64,000 nucleotides of DNA from Halolamina pelagica (GTDB taxonomy: Archaea; Halobacteriota; Halobacteria; Halobacteriales; Haloferacaceae), in NCBI RefSeq assembly GCF_001307315.1, contig NZ_LGUC01000001.1:186001-250000 (forward strand), in the 5' to 3' direction. Below the pieces are notes generated by a model, which did no database searches, had not been told where the DNA came from, and saw nothing but the letters and a program-made list of their open reading frames with translations. The translations under genes and the position numbers were made by a program. This document shows positions 44,843-56,127 of this stretch, in pieces; the stretch's first letter is position 1; every line of letters starts with the position of its first letter.

Positions 44843-45586
44843 CTACCAGCCGGCGTCGATATCGTCTTTGAGCGCGGTCAGGATCTCCTCAGTGCCGTGG
44901 TCGATCACTTCGGCGACTGCCTCGGGGTCGGCGTTGGTCGGGTCGCCCAGCCCGCCGAGATCAGTCACGCGGTCGAAGTAGCCGTACGACGCTGTCTCCG
45001 GCATCTCCGTTGCGTTTTGGGGCTCCTTCTTCCCCGCCTTCACCAGGTCCGGCCGGTAGTGCTCGATCACGCTGGTCTCGTGGTCGCCGGCGTGGCCCCA
45101 GCCCTCGCCGAACACCTCTTTTAGCCGCTCGCGGGCGAAGTCCGTCCAGTGGACGAAGTGAGTCGCGAGCCCGTACTCCCGGACGAGTCGGTCCGCGGCG
45201 TTCGAGAGCGGCTCGCGGTTGCCGCCGTGGCAGTTGACGATCACGAACCGCTCGACGCCGTGGCGGGCGAGGCTCTCGCCGATCTGGACGATCGCGTCCT
45301 CGTAGGTCAGGGGGTCGAGCGTGATCGTCCCGGGGAAGTTCATGTGGTGCTCGCTCATCCCGTAGGGGAGCGTCGGCAGGCGGACGAACTCCAGGTCGTG
45401 CTCGGCGGCGGCGTCGACGAGCTCCTCGGTCAGGTGCTCGGCGCGCAGTGTGTCCACCGAGACGGGGAGGTGGACCGAGTGCTGTTCGACGCTGCCCGTT
45501 CCCAGCAGCGCCGCGTCGGCGTCCGCGAACGCCGCCTCGGCGTCTTCCCACGTCATGGTCACGAGATCGTCGTCGGTCTCTGGCAT
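44843..45586 (-). CDS. creatininase family protein
   Basis: The 247-residue protein shows the creatininase metal-site motifs: GSVEQHSVHLPVSVDT (Glu, His, Asp ligands), FVIVNCHGGN and GHAGDHETS. This family includes creatinine amidohydrolase and, in archaea, the FAPy deformylase (ArfB) of riboflavin/F420 synthesis. No neighbour indicates the substrate, so only the family is assigned. ATG 45586 gives the usual short leader before MTWEDAEAAF. It is divergent from the serine hydrolase. Confidence 0.86.
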   Translation of the reverse strand: MPETDDDLVTMTWEDAEAAFADADAALLGTGSVEQHSVHLPVSVDTLRAEHLTEELVDAAAEHDLEFVRLPTLPYGMSEHHMNFPGTITLDPLTYEDAIVQIGESLARHGVERFVIVNCHGGNREPLSNAADRLVREYGLATHFVHWTDFARERLKEVFGEGWGHAGDHETSVIEHYRPDLVKAGKKEPQNATEMPETASYGYFDRVTDLGGLGDPTNADPEAVAEVIDHGTEEILTALKDDIDAGW

Positions 45587-45682
45587 GGCCGGAGATGGGC
45601 AGGGGTGGGGCAAAGAACTACGGGAACGGGCGATCCGGCCGCTCTCCCGCACCTTCTTCGCCCCGGCGCTCGCAGCGCCGGT

Positions 45683-47091
45683 ATGTCCATCGCCGACGAC
45701 GCCGAGGGCGAAATCGCCCGGCTCTGTCGCCGGGTCGTTCGTGCGGAGGGGCTCCCGGGGCTGAGCGTCGCCGTCACCGACGCCGACGGCACCGTCTACG
45801 CCGACGGGTTCGGCTCCCGGGATCTGGCCGGGAACCGCCCGGCGACGCCCGAGACGCTGTACGGGATCGCCTCCTGTACGAAGTCGTTCGCCGGCGTCGC
45901 GATCCTGCAGTTGGTCGAGGGCGGTATCTGCGACCTCGACGATCCGATCTCGGCGTACGTCCCCGTCGCCTTCGACGAGCCCGAACCCACCATCCACCAC
46001 CTGCTGACACACTCCTCGGGCCTCCCCTCGCTGGGGGTGAGCGAGACGCTGCTCGCCCGGCGGCTCCGGCTCCCCGACCCCGGGATCCCGCTGGGCGACA
46101 TCGACGACTTCTACGCCCACGTGAACGCCGCCGACGACGAGCGCGTCGACCCGCCGGGGAGCGCTTCGCCTACTGCAACACCGGCTACGCGCTGCTGGGC
46201 GAGGCCGTCGAGTCGCTGACGGGGAAGCCGTTCGACGAGTACGTGACCGAACACGTGTTCGAGCCGCTGGGGATGGCGCGCTCGACGTTCGACGACCACG
46301 AGTTCTCGATGGCCGACGACCACATGACCCAGTACCGCCAGACCGAGGAGGGGCTGATGGCGTCGTCGCTCCCGACGCGCGACATCGGCCAGGCGACGGG
46401 CGGGATCCTCGCGTCGGTGGCTGAGCTGACCAGCTACCTCCGGCTCCACCTGAACGGCGGCGCGGCCGCGGGGACGGAGCTGCTCGACGCGGACACGCTC
46501 GCCCGAGCGCACGAGGGCCACGTCGACGTGCCGGGGCGCGCCCCGGGCCGAGAGGCGCCGGACCGCGAGTACGGCTACGGCTGGTTCCGCGACGAGGCGT
46601 TCCTCGGCGACCGCACGCTGTTGGGCCACTCGGGGTCGATCACCGTCTCCTCGGCGTATCTGGGGTTCCTCCCCGAGGCGGGGGTCGGCGTCGCGCTGGC
46701 GTCGAACACCTCGCCGGCGTTCCCGCTGGGCGCCGTCGGCGAGGGCGTGCTGGCGGCGGCGCTGGGCGCGGATCCCGAGTCGGTGCCGTTCTTCCGGTTG
46801 CGGCGGCGCCATCGACGCCTCGCCGGCGAGTACGCGGCGTACGAGGGCGTGATGAGTGCGACCGTCGAGCGCGACGGCGCGACGCTCCGCGTCGACTTCG
46901 ACCACCCGCTGAACGACGCCGAGACGGTGCTGTTCCCGGCCGAGCCCGACAGGAGCGAGCGGCGGCGCGGCGATGCGGAGTACCGGTACGAGACGGTCGA
47001 CGCCGCCGGCCGACGCGAGCCAGTGACGTTCCGCGTCGCGGACGGCGGGGTGTCGCTGCTGATCGACCGATGGCGGCTCCGCAAGCAGTAA
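45683..47091 (+). CDS. beta-lactamase-fold serine hydrolase (frameshifted in this sequence)
   Basis: The protein has the class C/penicillin-binding fold: SCTK (SxxK nucleophile, about residue 62), YCN (YxN) and GHSG near the C-terminal third. The first 158 residues and the remainder are in different frames. An extra G in the G4 run 46156-46159 joins DPPG to ERFAYCNTGYALLG, giving 469 residues. A C-terminal DUF3471-like beta domain (YAAYEGVMSATVERDG) follows. No signal peptide is seen, so it is probably cytoplasmic. Substrate is unknown; peptidase or esterase activity is plausible. Confidence 0.84.
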
Positions 47092-47146
47092 GCAATCGTG
47101 GTCGAGTGCGACGCGAGAAGGCGCCATCAGCCTGGACCGGGCGGCG

Positions 47147-47554
47147 TCACGGGAGCAGCACCGCCAGCAGACTCCGGCGGAAGAGAAGGACCGAGAGATT
47201 GTTCCAGAACACGAGGAACCCGACGGCGACCAGCAACACCAGGTACACCCGCGCCGCGTGGAGCATCACGTCGCCGAAGCGCTCCGAGCGGCGGGAGACC
47301 GACTCGTAGACGGCAAAGCCCGCGACTGCGGTCGCGCCGACGGCGACGTGGACGGCGACCAGCACCGTGGGCGACTGCGTCAGCAGCCACACCATCCAGG
47401 GGTTCGACTCGGCGTCTGCGCCGACGACCGCCGCACAGAGCAGCGTCGTGAGCAGGTCGACCGGGAGTAGGAGAAACAGCGCCGCCGCCACCCAGCCCCA
47501 GTAGGACTCCCGGTCGACCGTGCCGAGCGAGGGAGGGCGGCGGCGGCGCGTCAC
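47147..47554 (-). CDS. four-helix membrane protein, DUF5658-like
   Basis: The 135-residue protein has four hydrophobic segments. PVDLLTTLLCAAVVGADAESNP recalls DUF5658 proteins, which share D-x-x-T and an E-x-NP loop. A second charged loop (YESVSRRSERFGD) follows. It overlaps the halocyanin start region on the same strand by four bases. No function is known. Confidence 0.6.
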   Translation of the reverse strand: MTRRRRPPSLGTVDRESYWGWVAAALFLLLPVDLLTTLLCAAVVGADAESNPWMVWLLTQSPTVLVAVHVAVGATAVAGFAVYESVSRRSERFGDVMLHAARVYLVLLVAVGFLVFWNNLSVLLFRRSLLAVLLP

Positions 47555-47955
47555 TCCACGACGATGTCGGCGACCATCCCCATCCCCTCGTGGGGTTCAC
47601 AGACGTAGTGGTACTCGCCGGGCACCTCGAACGTGTACTCGTAGCTATGGCCGGTGTGGTAGATGTCCGGTTCCCCGCCCCAGTTCGCGTCCGCGGGCTG
47701 GTCGCGGACCACGACGTTGTGGTTGGCGGAGCGCCAGATCCAGCGGACGCTGGTGCCGGCGTCGATGCGGAGCGGGTCGTCCGTCCCCGGCGTGAAGGCG
47801 TTCCGTCCGTCGGGGCCGACTTCGACCAGTTCGCCGTCGAAGTTCTCGGTCGGGGTCGACTCGCCGCCGGCACAGCCGGCGAGCGCCGTCGTCGCCGCGA
47901 GCGCCGCGGCGCCGCGGCGGAGGAGCGTGCGACGGGGGAGGTCGTGTTCGCGCAT
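47551..47955 (-). CDS. halocyanin-type blue copper protein
   Basis: The 134-residue lipoprotein has a Tat signal (PRRTLLRRGAAALAA) with lipobox ALAGC. The plastocyanin domain carries the copper ligands: His79 in SANHNVVV, Cys119, His122 and Met at about 125-127 in YVCEPHEGMGM. Halocyanins carry electrons at the outer membrane face, for example to terminal oxidases. The ATG at 47955 gives the complete signal. The following DUF5658-like gene is linked by a four-base overlap. Confidence 0.9.
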   Translation of the reverse strand: MREHDLPRRTLLRRGAAALAATTALAGCAGGESTPTENFDGELVEVGPDGRNAFTPGTDDPLRIDAGTSVRWIWRSANHNVVVRDQPADANWGGEPDIYHTGHSYEYTFEVPGEYHYVCEPHEGMGMVADIVVE

Positions 47956-48045
47956 ACGCGAGCGTGGGGTGTCGTCGGGCAACTGCCTTCCGGTCCCGGA
48001 GCGCGAAACGTTTAGGCCCGGGAGCAGTCTACGCATCGGTAGCGA

Positions 48046-50558
48046 ATGGAACTCATCGTCACCGAGAAGGACAACGCGGCCCGTCGCATCGCCGATATCC
48101 TCAGCGACGGCACCGCCGACGCCGAACGGGTCAACGGCGTCAACGTCTACGGCTGGGGAGGCAAACGGGTCATCGGCCTCTCGGGCCACGTCGTCGGCGT
48201 CGACTTCCCGCCGGAGTACGACGACTGGCGGGACGTCGAACCCCACGAACTCATCGAGGCGCCGATCGACACCGAACCGACCCAGGAGGCGATCGTCGCC
48301 GCACTTCGCCGACTGGCCGGGGACGCCGACCGCGTCGTCATCGCGACCGACTACGACCGCGAGGGCGAACTGATCGGGAAGGAGGCGTTCGACATCGTCC
48401 GCGACGTGGACGACTCGGTGCCCATCGAGCGCGCCCGGTTCTCCTCCATCACCGAACGTGAGGTGCAGGAGGCGTTCGCGAACACCGGCGAGCTCGACTT
48501 CGATCTCGCTGCGGCCGGGGAGGCTCGCCAGACGGTCGATCTCGTCTGGGGGCCGCACTCACGCGGTTCCTCTCGCTGGCTGCGGGCCAGCTCGGCGAGG
48601 ACTTCATCTCCGTCGGCCGGGTGCAGGGCCCGACGCTGAAGCTGCTGGTCGACCGCGAGCGCGAGATCGAGGCGTTCGACCCCGACGACTACTGGGAGCT
48701 GTTCGCCGACCTCACGAAGGCCGGCGGCACCGGCTTCGAGGCCCAGTACTTCTACCTCGACGCGGACGGCAACGAGGCGCGGCGCATCTGGGACGAGTCG
48801 GCGGCCGACGACGCCCACGACGCGCTGGCCGCCGCCGAGGGCGCCGCCGTCGAGGAGGTGAACCGCCGGACCCGGACCGACGAGCCGCCGGCGCCGTTCA
48901 ACACCACGCAGTTCATCCGCGCGGCGAGTTCGCTCGGCTACTCGGCCCAGCGCGCCATGAGCATCGCCGAGGACCTCTACACCGCCGGCTACATCACCTA
49001 CCCGCGGACCGACAACACCGTCTACCCGGACGATCTCGACCCCGAGGAGCTGCTGAAAGCGTTCTCGGAGACGTTCTTCGGCGAGAGCGTCGACGAACTG
49101 CTCGAACAGGACGAGATCGAACCGACCGAGGGCGACGAGGAGACGACCGACCACCCGCCGATCCACCCGACCGGCGAGATGCCCACCGATCTGGACGACG
49201 ACGAGTGGGAGGTGTACGAACTGGTCGTGCGGCGCTTCTTCGCGACCTGTGCGCCGTCGGCGACGTGGGAGCACCTGCGCGTCGTTGCGGGCGTAGGGGG
49301 CGAGGTCTCGCTGCCCTCGGGCGGCGAGCGCGGCCTCTCGCTGAAGGCCAACGGGAAGCGCCTGCTGGAGGAGGGGTACCACTCGGTGTACCCCTACTCC
49401 TCGGCCGACGAAACCGTGGTGCCGGACGTGGAGACGGGCGAGGAGCTGGCCGTCAGCGACGTGCACCTCGATGCCAAGCAGACCCAGCCGCCGCGGCGCT
49501 ACGGCCAGTCGCGCCTGATCGAGACGATGGAGGAGATGGGGATCGGCACGAAGTCGACCCGGCACAACACCATCGAGAAGCTGTACGACCGGAACTACGT
49601 CGAGGGCGACCCGCCCCGGCCGACGCAGTTGGCCAAGGCGGTCGTCGAGGCCGCCGAGGAGTTCGCCGACCACATCGTCAGCGAGGAGATGACCGCCCAG
49701 CTGGAGGCGGACATGCGCGCCATCGCCGCCGGCGAGAAGGGGTTCGAGGAGGTGACCGCGGAGTCCCGCGAGATGCTGGAGGCGGTGTTCGAGGCGCTCC
49801 AAGAGTCCCGCGAGGAGGTCGGCGACCACCTGCGGAAGTCGATGAAGGCGGACAAGATCCTCGGCCCCTGTCCGGAGTGTGGCGAGGACCTGCTCGTCCG
49901 GAAATCCCGCTACGGCAGCTACTTCGTCGGCTGTGACGGCTACCCCGACTGTGAGTACACGCTGCCGCTGCCTTCCACGGGCAAGCCGCTGATCCTCGAC
50001 GAGGAGTGCGAGGAGCACGGCCTCAAGAAGGTGAAGATGCTCGCCGGGCGGAAGACGTTCGTCCACGGCTGTCCGCTCTGTAAGGCCGAGGAAGCCGACG
50101 AGGAGGCCGACCGCGTCATCGGCGACTGTCCGGAGTGTGGCGAGGAGGAAGGGGGCGAACTGGCGATCAAGCAACTGCGCTCGGGCTCGCGACTCGTCGG
50201 CTGTACGCGCTACCCGGACTGTGACTACTCGCTGCCGCTGCCGCGCCGCGGCGAGATCGAGGTCACCGACGAGGAGTGCGAGGAGCACAACCTTCCCCAT
50301 CTGGTCGTCCACGGCGACGACGACGAGCCGTGGGAGCTGGGCTGCCCGATCTGTAACTACCGGGAGTTCCAGGCCCGCGAGGCGAACTCCGAACTGGAGA
50401 CCGTCGAGGGAATCGGCGAGAAGACCGCCGAGAAGCTGGCGGAAGCGGGCGTCGAGGACGTGGAGGGGCTGAAGGAAGCCGATCCCGACGACTTGGCCGA
50501 GAGTGTGGACGGCGTGAGTGCCGGGTCGGTGCGGGACTGGCAGGCGAAGGCCGACTAA
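48046..50558 (+). CDS. topA: DNA topoisomerase I, type IA (frameshifted in this sequence)
   Basis: The enzyme relaxes negative supercoils. It has the Toprim part (MELIVTEKDNAARRIA, IATDYDREGELIG), the catalytic Tyr at about residue 319 in GYITYPRTDN, and GIGTKSTRHNTIEKL. C-terminal zinc ribbons (CPECGEDLL...GCDGYPDCEY and two more) precede a helix-hairpin-helix tail (EGIGEKTAEKLAEAG). The frame breaks at G5 48548-48552. One more G gives DLVWGAALTRFLSLAAGQ and a total of 837 residues. As topA is normally essential, sequence error is the simplest reading. Confidence 0.92.
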
Positions 50559-50566
50559 CTCCGACC

Positions 50567-50700
50567 TTTTACTCGTCGGGTGGGCTTCGCCCACCACTCC
50601 TCGCAAAAGCTCGGCCATCACCAGAAGCCGAAGGCTTCTGGTTAGCAGCCAGAATCTCCGATTTCTGGCGACAAAAGGGGGCGCTCGCTTCGCTCGCGCT
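50567..50700. terminator. terminator region with consecutive hairpins between topA and the R-M gene
   Basis: Between convergent gene ends there is a T4 tract right after topA (50567-50570). Then come hairpins GGTGGGC/GCCCACC (50579-50585 with 50589-50595), CCAGAAGCC/GGCTTCTGG (50621-50629 with 50633-50641) and GCCAGAA/TTCTGGC (50648-50654 with 50663-50669). A C5T4 tract on the minus strand (about 50674-50682) suits termination of the R-M transcript. Confidence 0.5.
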
Positions 50701-53700
50701 ACGCCACGCTCTCCTCGACGATCTCGATCTCCTCGTCGGTCAGCCCGTACAGCTCGTAGACGATCTCGTCGATCAGGTCGTCGGTGCGCTGGATCTTCGC
50801 GTCCAGTTCGTCGGCGCGCTGCTTCGTCTCGCGGTACTGCGCCAGCCCGTCGGCCACGTCGTCGACGCGCGGGAGGGTCAGCGCGCGCAGGCGGTCGACC
50901 AGCGAGTTGGTCTTCGTCGCCGTCTCGCGGAACCCCGCGAAGCCGCCAGCTTCGTCGACGGCGACGGGGACGAACGCCGCGATCAGGTCGGCCTCGGTCT
51001 CGGAGAGGTCGGTGATCCGCAGCGCCGGCAGGAACTCCGTCTCGGTGTACCCCCACTGGTCGGTCTCGTGGGCGTCCTCGTCCTCGGGCTTGTATCGCGC
51101 GGTGAGGCGGATCTCGACCGTCGACGACGACTCGCGAACGACCTCGCAGTCGCCGACGCGGAGGTTCGGGTGCTGCTCCGTCGTCGCCTGGAGGATGGAG
51201 TCGGCGGCGTTCTCCGGGGGCTGGGTGAAGCCGATATCGGCGAGGGTCTCGCCGTCGTCGTAGCTACCGAGGTGGTCGGTAAGGTCGAGATTAAGGGAGT
51301 TTAGTGTTTTTCGGAGATCACTAGCCCGTTTTGCGAGGCTTCCCAGGTTTTGATCGGAGTCATCGGCGTCAATCTCCGAAATTGCGGGTGGGATGGGAAG
51401 GTTCCGAATCGCATGTGTGAAGGATCGTTGGAAGCCACCACGGTACTCGGAGGTAGTAAACTGGTAGAACCAGTTGACGGGGGACGAATTAAGTAGACCA
51501 AGGAGGGCGTAGGAGTCCGAAGGGATGAAGTAACAGGTATTTGCCAAATATTGCCCAGACTGATCCATCGCAAAACTACACTCCTTGGAGATATCCGGAT
51601 AGCATATTTTCTCAGATTCAAAGAACTCTACATACTCCTCTTGACCCTGCTGGAGTTCATACCACTCCTCATCTGTCGCAGTTGAACCAATCTGATCCCG
51701 GTAATTCTCCAGATGTGCCTTCACAGCCGGGTACTGGTCGATATTGATCCCCTTCTTTGTGTAGATCAGATAGCGCTGCTCATTTTTGATAAAGTAGCGC
51801 TCTATATCAGTTCCCTTCACCAACGGCTTGATGATACTCTCTGCCTCGGAATTACTGGCTATGAGTTCATCTCTGGTCTGCTCGTCAATAACGAAGGCAT
51901 CGTTGCCACCAGTTTTTATACCCCATCCGATTCCATCGGTGATTGTATTCTGCTTCGTTTCTGTTTTCAGATATTTTGACAGAGTTACCGATTGCTCCTC
52001 AAGTGACGATTTTAGTGCTTCTTGTTCTACAGACCCAATAGACCATTTTTCAGCCCCGAAGGAGGAAGGTGGAAGCCCCCCACCAATTTCACCCGCTCGA
52101 TCTCGGAGGTCTGCAAAGCCGAGGTTGTCAAATTGTGCAACAAATATGTCATCAGTAAGCTTCCTTCCGGCGTCAACAGCCAAGATACACGGATAAGTAC
52201 TGATACCTTCAAATACCTCTAGATCGCCAAAGTCGAGAATTGACCGTATTTGCCGTTCTGAGAGTATTTCCCGGAGGTTTTCACCATACTGAGACCGCAT
52301 CCACTTATTCGATACAATAATCGCATACTGCCCATTGGTAAGATCCAAGCTCTGTTCAACAAAATAACCGTAGAGGTCCATCCGTGAGGCATGTACCCGA
52401 TACTCTGAAGAGAGATAGGGCTTCAGATGTTTGATTTTCTCCATTCGAACATAGGGTGGGTTCCCAATCACCGCATCGAACCCCGCCCCCTCGGCACGCT
52501 CCCCATCCGCGCTGAAGAACACCTCGGGGTACTCCAGTTCCCAGTGGAAGAACTGCTCCTCCTCGGCCATCGCCTGCGCCGTCGTGTACCAGTCCTCGTC
52601 GTCCTCGATCGCCGTCCACGCCGCCTCGTCGTCGATGGCGTTGGCCATCTGCTTGTACGCGCCCTCGGGCACGTCGAGGTCGAAGCGCTCGGCGGTGTGG
52701 ACGTTCGCCATGCCGAACAGGCGCTCGTAGAGGTCGTCCTCCCGGATCTCCTCGTAGAGGTCCTCCATGCGCTTGGCGTCGTCGACGGTGCGGTTCTCGA
52801 TCGCCAGCAGGTCCTCCACGAGCTCCATCACGTGCTCCAGCGCCTGCCGGCGCGTGCGGCTGAAGTCGTCGAACAGGGTGGCCTGCTCCGTGCCGCTGGG
52901 CTCGTCCGTGCCGAGGACTTCCGAGATGTCGCTGCCGACGAGGGAGTTGCCGGCCTTCAGGTGGTGATCGAGGAAGGCGAGCGGCTGGTCGGTCGCGAGC
53001 GTTTCGAGCCACATGGAGAGCTTCGCCAGTTCGACGGCCATGCCGTTGAGGTCGACGCCGTAGATGCACTCCCGCGAGATCTCCCGGCGGATCTGCTGCT
53101 CGTCGAACAGCGTCGCCGTCTCGAGTTCGCGAACGCGCTCCATGGTTGCGCTGGCGAGGTACTCCGTCGCGCTGGTGAGGAAGTGCCCCGACCCCATCGC
53201 CGGGTCCAGCACGCGGAGGTCCGTGACGCCGTTCCAAAAGGCGACGACGTACTCCTGCGTGCCGCGTTCGAGCCCCCGCTCGTCGAGGTCGGCCTCCAAC
53301 TCCTCGATCAGCGGGTCGACCGTCTCCTCGACGATGTAGCTGACCACGTAGTCCGGCGTGTAGTACGCCCCCGTCGCCTTGCGCTCGCCCTCGTCGTTGA
53401 CAACGTACAGTTCCCCTTGCTCGACGGTCTCGACGGCGTCGGCGACGCTGACCGCCGTGGCGGGCTTCCAGACCTGCCCGCCGTCGGCGGCGACGGCGGC
53501 GTACTCCTCGGGCGCGATGCGGAACTCGTGTTCCAGTAGCCCCTCGTAGATCGTCCCGAGGTGGCGGGTGTCGAGGTCGGCGTAGTCCGCCAGCGCGAAC
53601 GAGCCGTCGACGGTTTCGGTCGTCCCGAGGCGGTAGATCACCTCCGCGATGTAGCGGTCCGAGACCTCGTTCTCCGCGAGGAACTCGTGCTGGTCGCGGT

Positions 53701-54822
53701 CGAACAGCCCGCCGTTGTACGCCGACACGTCCAGCGAGTCCTCCCCGGAGTCGACGAGGCGGAACAGGTCCTGGAGCTGGCTCCAGATGGAGTGGGAGTA
53801 CTCGCTGTACGCGGAGTCGAACGTCTCCCCGCTCTCGATTCGGTCGTGGATATCCAGCCGGATCTCGTCGAGACTGAAGTTCTCGCGGTACTCCGCGCGG
53901 TCCTCGGGCTCCTCCGGGTCGATCAGGTGGCGCGACTCGGCGTACAGCACGAACATCAGCCGGTACAGCAACACCAGCGACTGCTCTTTCAACTCCGCCA
54001 ACGCAGCCTCGTCTTCGGGGTCGATGTCCAGATCGTTCGTCTCGACGAACCCCTCCCCGAGCACCCGCAGCGCGGTGAACACGTTGTCCTGTAGGTCCTC
54101 GCCGAGTTCCTGTGCGGCCGTCTCGCTCTCGGACCAGACCGTCTCGAGGAACGTACTGCCGCCGACTTCGCGGAACGCTTCGGGCCGGAAGAAGAGGTAG
54201 AAGTACTTGAACTCCTGCAGGTCGCCCGACTCCAGGATCTCCGGCAGATCGACCTCGTAGTACGTCTCCGTGGCGTAGTCCTTCGTCCCGTAGAGTCGCC
54301 ACTTCTTCCCGTCCGTCAGAATCCCCCACTGCAGCGACTCGGGGTGTGTTCGAGGTAGTACTTCACCTGGTGGGAGGCGTCGCGGTAGGACCGCTGCTCG
54401 CTAAATCGCTGGGTGAAGTCCGTGTCCCACTGCTTCGCCTCCAGCAACGCGGCCGCCCGCCCGAACGCGCCCGAAAGCTGGCCGTCCTGCTTCATCGCCA
54501 TCGCGTCCCGTCGATCCGTGGCGTCGTCGTACAGCACGCGGTCGATGTACCCACCGGTATCCGGCAACGAGGTCTCCTGGATCGTGTCGTACCCCAGCGC
54601 GTCGAGCACCTCGTCGATCCACGAACCCAACAGCGTGTCCTCGTTGTACCCCGAAACGAGTCCCCCTTCGCTCTCCCAGAGCGACCGCAGTTCCTTGAAC
54701 ACCGCCTCCGCCTCGGCGTCACAGTCCCACTCGTCCAGGTCGTCGACGCGCTCCTGCAAGTAGTAGCCCGAGAAAAGGTCCGAATTCCGGTAGGGCGTGC
54801 TACCGAGCGTCGATTGGCTCAT
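50699..54822 (-). CDS. type IIG-like restriction-modification protein with Eco57I-type methylase domain (frameshifted in this sequence)
   Basis: The restored protein has 1374 residues. The N-terminal part (QVKYYLEHTPESLQWGILTDGKKWRLYG) resembles the HsdR/Eco57I nuclease-type region. Motif I of an N6-adenine methylase is DPAMGSGHF at about residue 540, and the catalytic NPPY is at about 787. A specificity region and a C-terminal coiled coil follow. The single break is at G4 54341-54344 (C4 on the coding strand); one more C restores the frame. The part after NPPY, 51300-52440, is strikingly A+T-rich. Methylation plus cleavage by one chain is inferred. It could also be a PglX-like methylase, but no BREX genes adjoin. 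Confidence 0.85.
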
Positions 54823-54862
54823 AGCGACCACTTCCACCGACGTGACAAGAAACTACGGGACC

Positions 54863-55312
54863 TTAGGCTACCACGCCCTGCCGCAGCCGCCCCCAGACCG
54901 CGTTCGACAGCAGCGCGAACACCACGCCCTCCATCGCCAGCAGCGGCAGCAGGAGGAAGAACGTGAACATCGACGGCCCCGTGAACATGAACGAGAGCAC
55001 CGAGTCGGCGCCGTAGCCGAGCGTGATCGACAGCGCGATGCCGTAGACGCCGACGGCGACGACGACCGCCGCCGCGCCGCCGACGCTGGCCATGAAGCCT
55101 TCCTTCATCAGCGGCGCGTACTCGTCGGCCAGCACGCCCGTCACGAGGCCGCCGGGGATCCCCGCGGTCAGCAACAGCCTCGATACCTGTCCGAGGGTGT
55201 TGAGCGCCTCGATGATCGACGACGTGCCCGACGCGTGGGTCAGGAGCACGGCACCGATCCAGAGGGCAGTCGTCGCGCCGCCGGCGAGGACGGCTCGGGA
55301 GGGTCGTCGCAT
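54863..55312 (-). CDS. four-helix membrane protein, unknown haloarchaeal family
   Basis: The 149-residue product starts [15 protein letters not shown]. It has four hydrophobic segments, with a [29 protein letters not shown] stretch between the second and third, like the short haloarchaeal DUF5518-type membrane proteins. The ATG at 55312 is preferred; the longer start adds a basic leader. It is divergent from the GGGP synthase gene and converges on nothing. The function is unknown. Confidence 0.65.
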   Translation of the reverse strand: MRRPSRAVLAGGATTALWIGAVLLTHASGTSSIIEALNTLGQVSRLLLTAGIPGGLVTGVLADEYAPLMKEGFMASVGGAAAVVVAVGVYGIALSITLGYGADSVLSFMFTGPSMFTFFLLLPLLAMEGVVFALLSNAVWGRLRQGVVA

Positions 55313-55425
55313 ACCTGTCTCTCTGCCGGCACGTAGATAAGCGAACTGGTCGCACACCACACCGCGTCACCCGCGAGCGGCGCGGTCCGCGCACTTTTTA
55401 CCCGCGGACCGAAGACTCGCACCCC

Positions 55426-56127
55426 ATGACCGGCCCGTGGGCACAGTGGGACCACGTCCTGAAGGTGGACCCCGACAAGGAACTGCTGGACGACGAGACG
55501 TTCGACGACGTCGCCGCGACGGGCACCGACGCCCTCGAGATCGGCGGCACGATGGACGTGACGAGCGAGAAGATGGCGCGAGTCGTCGACGCCTGCGCGG
55601 CCCACGACGTGCCGATCTATCAGGAGCCCTCGAACCCCGGGGTCGTGATCGACCACGAGGCGCTCGACGGCTACCTCGTCCCGACAGTGCTCAACGCGGG
55701 CGATCCGTTCTGGATCACCGGCGCCCACAAGGAGTGGGCCCGGATCGACGACGATCTGGACTGGGCGAACACCCACACCGAGGCGTACGTCGTCCTGAAC
55801 CCCGACGCCGCCGTCGCCGAGTACACCGAGGCCGACTGCGAACTGACCGCCGAGGAGGTGGCCGCCTACGCGGGCGTCGCCGAGCGCATGTTCGGCCAGG
55901 ATATCGTCTATCTGGAGTACTCCGGCACGTACGGCGATCCGGAGACCGTCGCCGCCGCGGCCGACGAGCTCGACGACGCGACGCTGTTCTACGGCGGCGG
56001 CATCCACGACTACGAGAGCGCCCGCGAGATGGGCGAACACGCCGACACCGTCGTCGTCGGCGACCTGCTCCACGACGAAGGCGTCGACGCCGTCGCCGAG
56101 ACCGTCGACGGCGCGAAAGACGCCTAA
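55426..56127 (+). CDS. geranylgeranylglyceryl phosphate synthase (PcrB family)
   Basis: The 233-residue TIM-barrel protein shows [66 protein letters not shown] and [11 protein letters not shown], all conserved in GGGPS. It makes the first ether bond of archaeal lipids, joining geranylgeranyl diphosphate to sn-glycerol-1-phosphate. Length and motifs match haloarchaeal group I enzymes. It ends with a four-base overlap with the convergent lipoprotein gene. Confidence 0.94.
   Translation: MTGPWAQWDHVLKVDPDKELLDDETFDDVAATGTDALEIGGTMDVTSEKMARVVDACAAHDVPIYQEPSNPGVVIDHEALDGYLVPTVLNAGDPFWITGAHKEWARIDDDLDWANTHTEAYVVLNPDAAVAEYTEADCELTAEEVAAYAGVAERMFGQDIVYLEYSGTYGDPETVAAAADELDDATLFYGGGIHDYESAREMGEHADTVVVGDLLHDEGVDAVAETVDGAKDA

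Noticed and set aside
50699..54822. BREX-type PglX or a complete defence island.
   Set aside because: No other BREX, DISARM or Dnd genes flank the gene; neighbours are topA and housekeeping genes. A stand-alone type IIG enzyme fits better.
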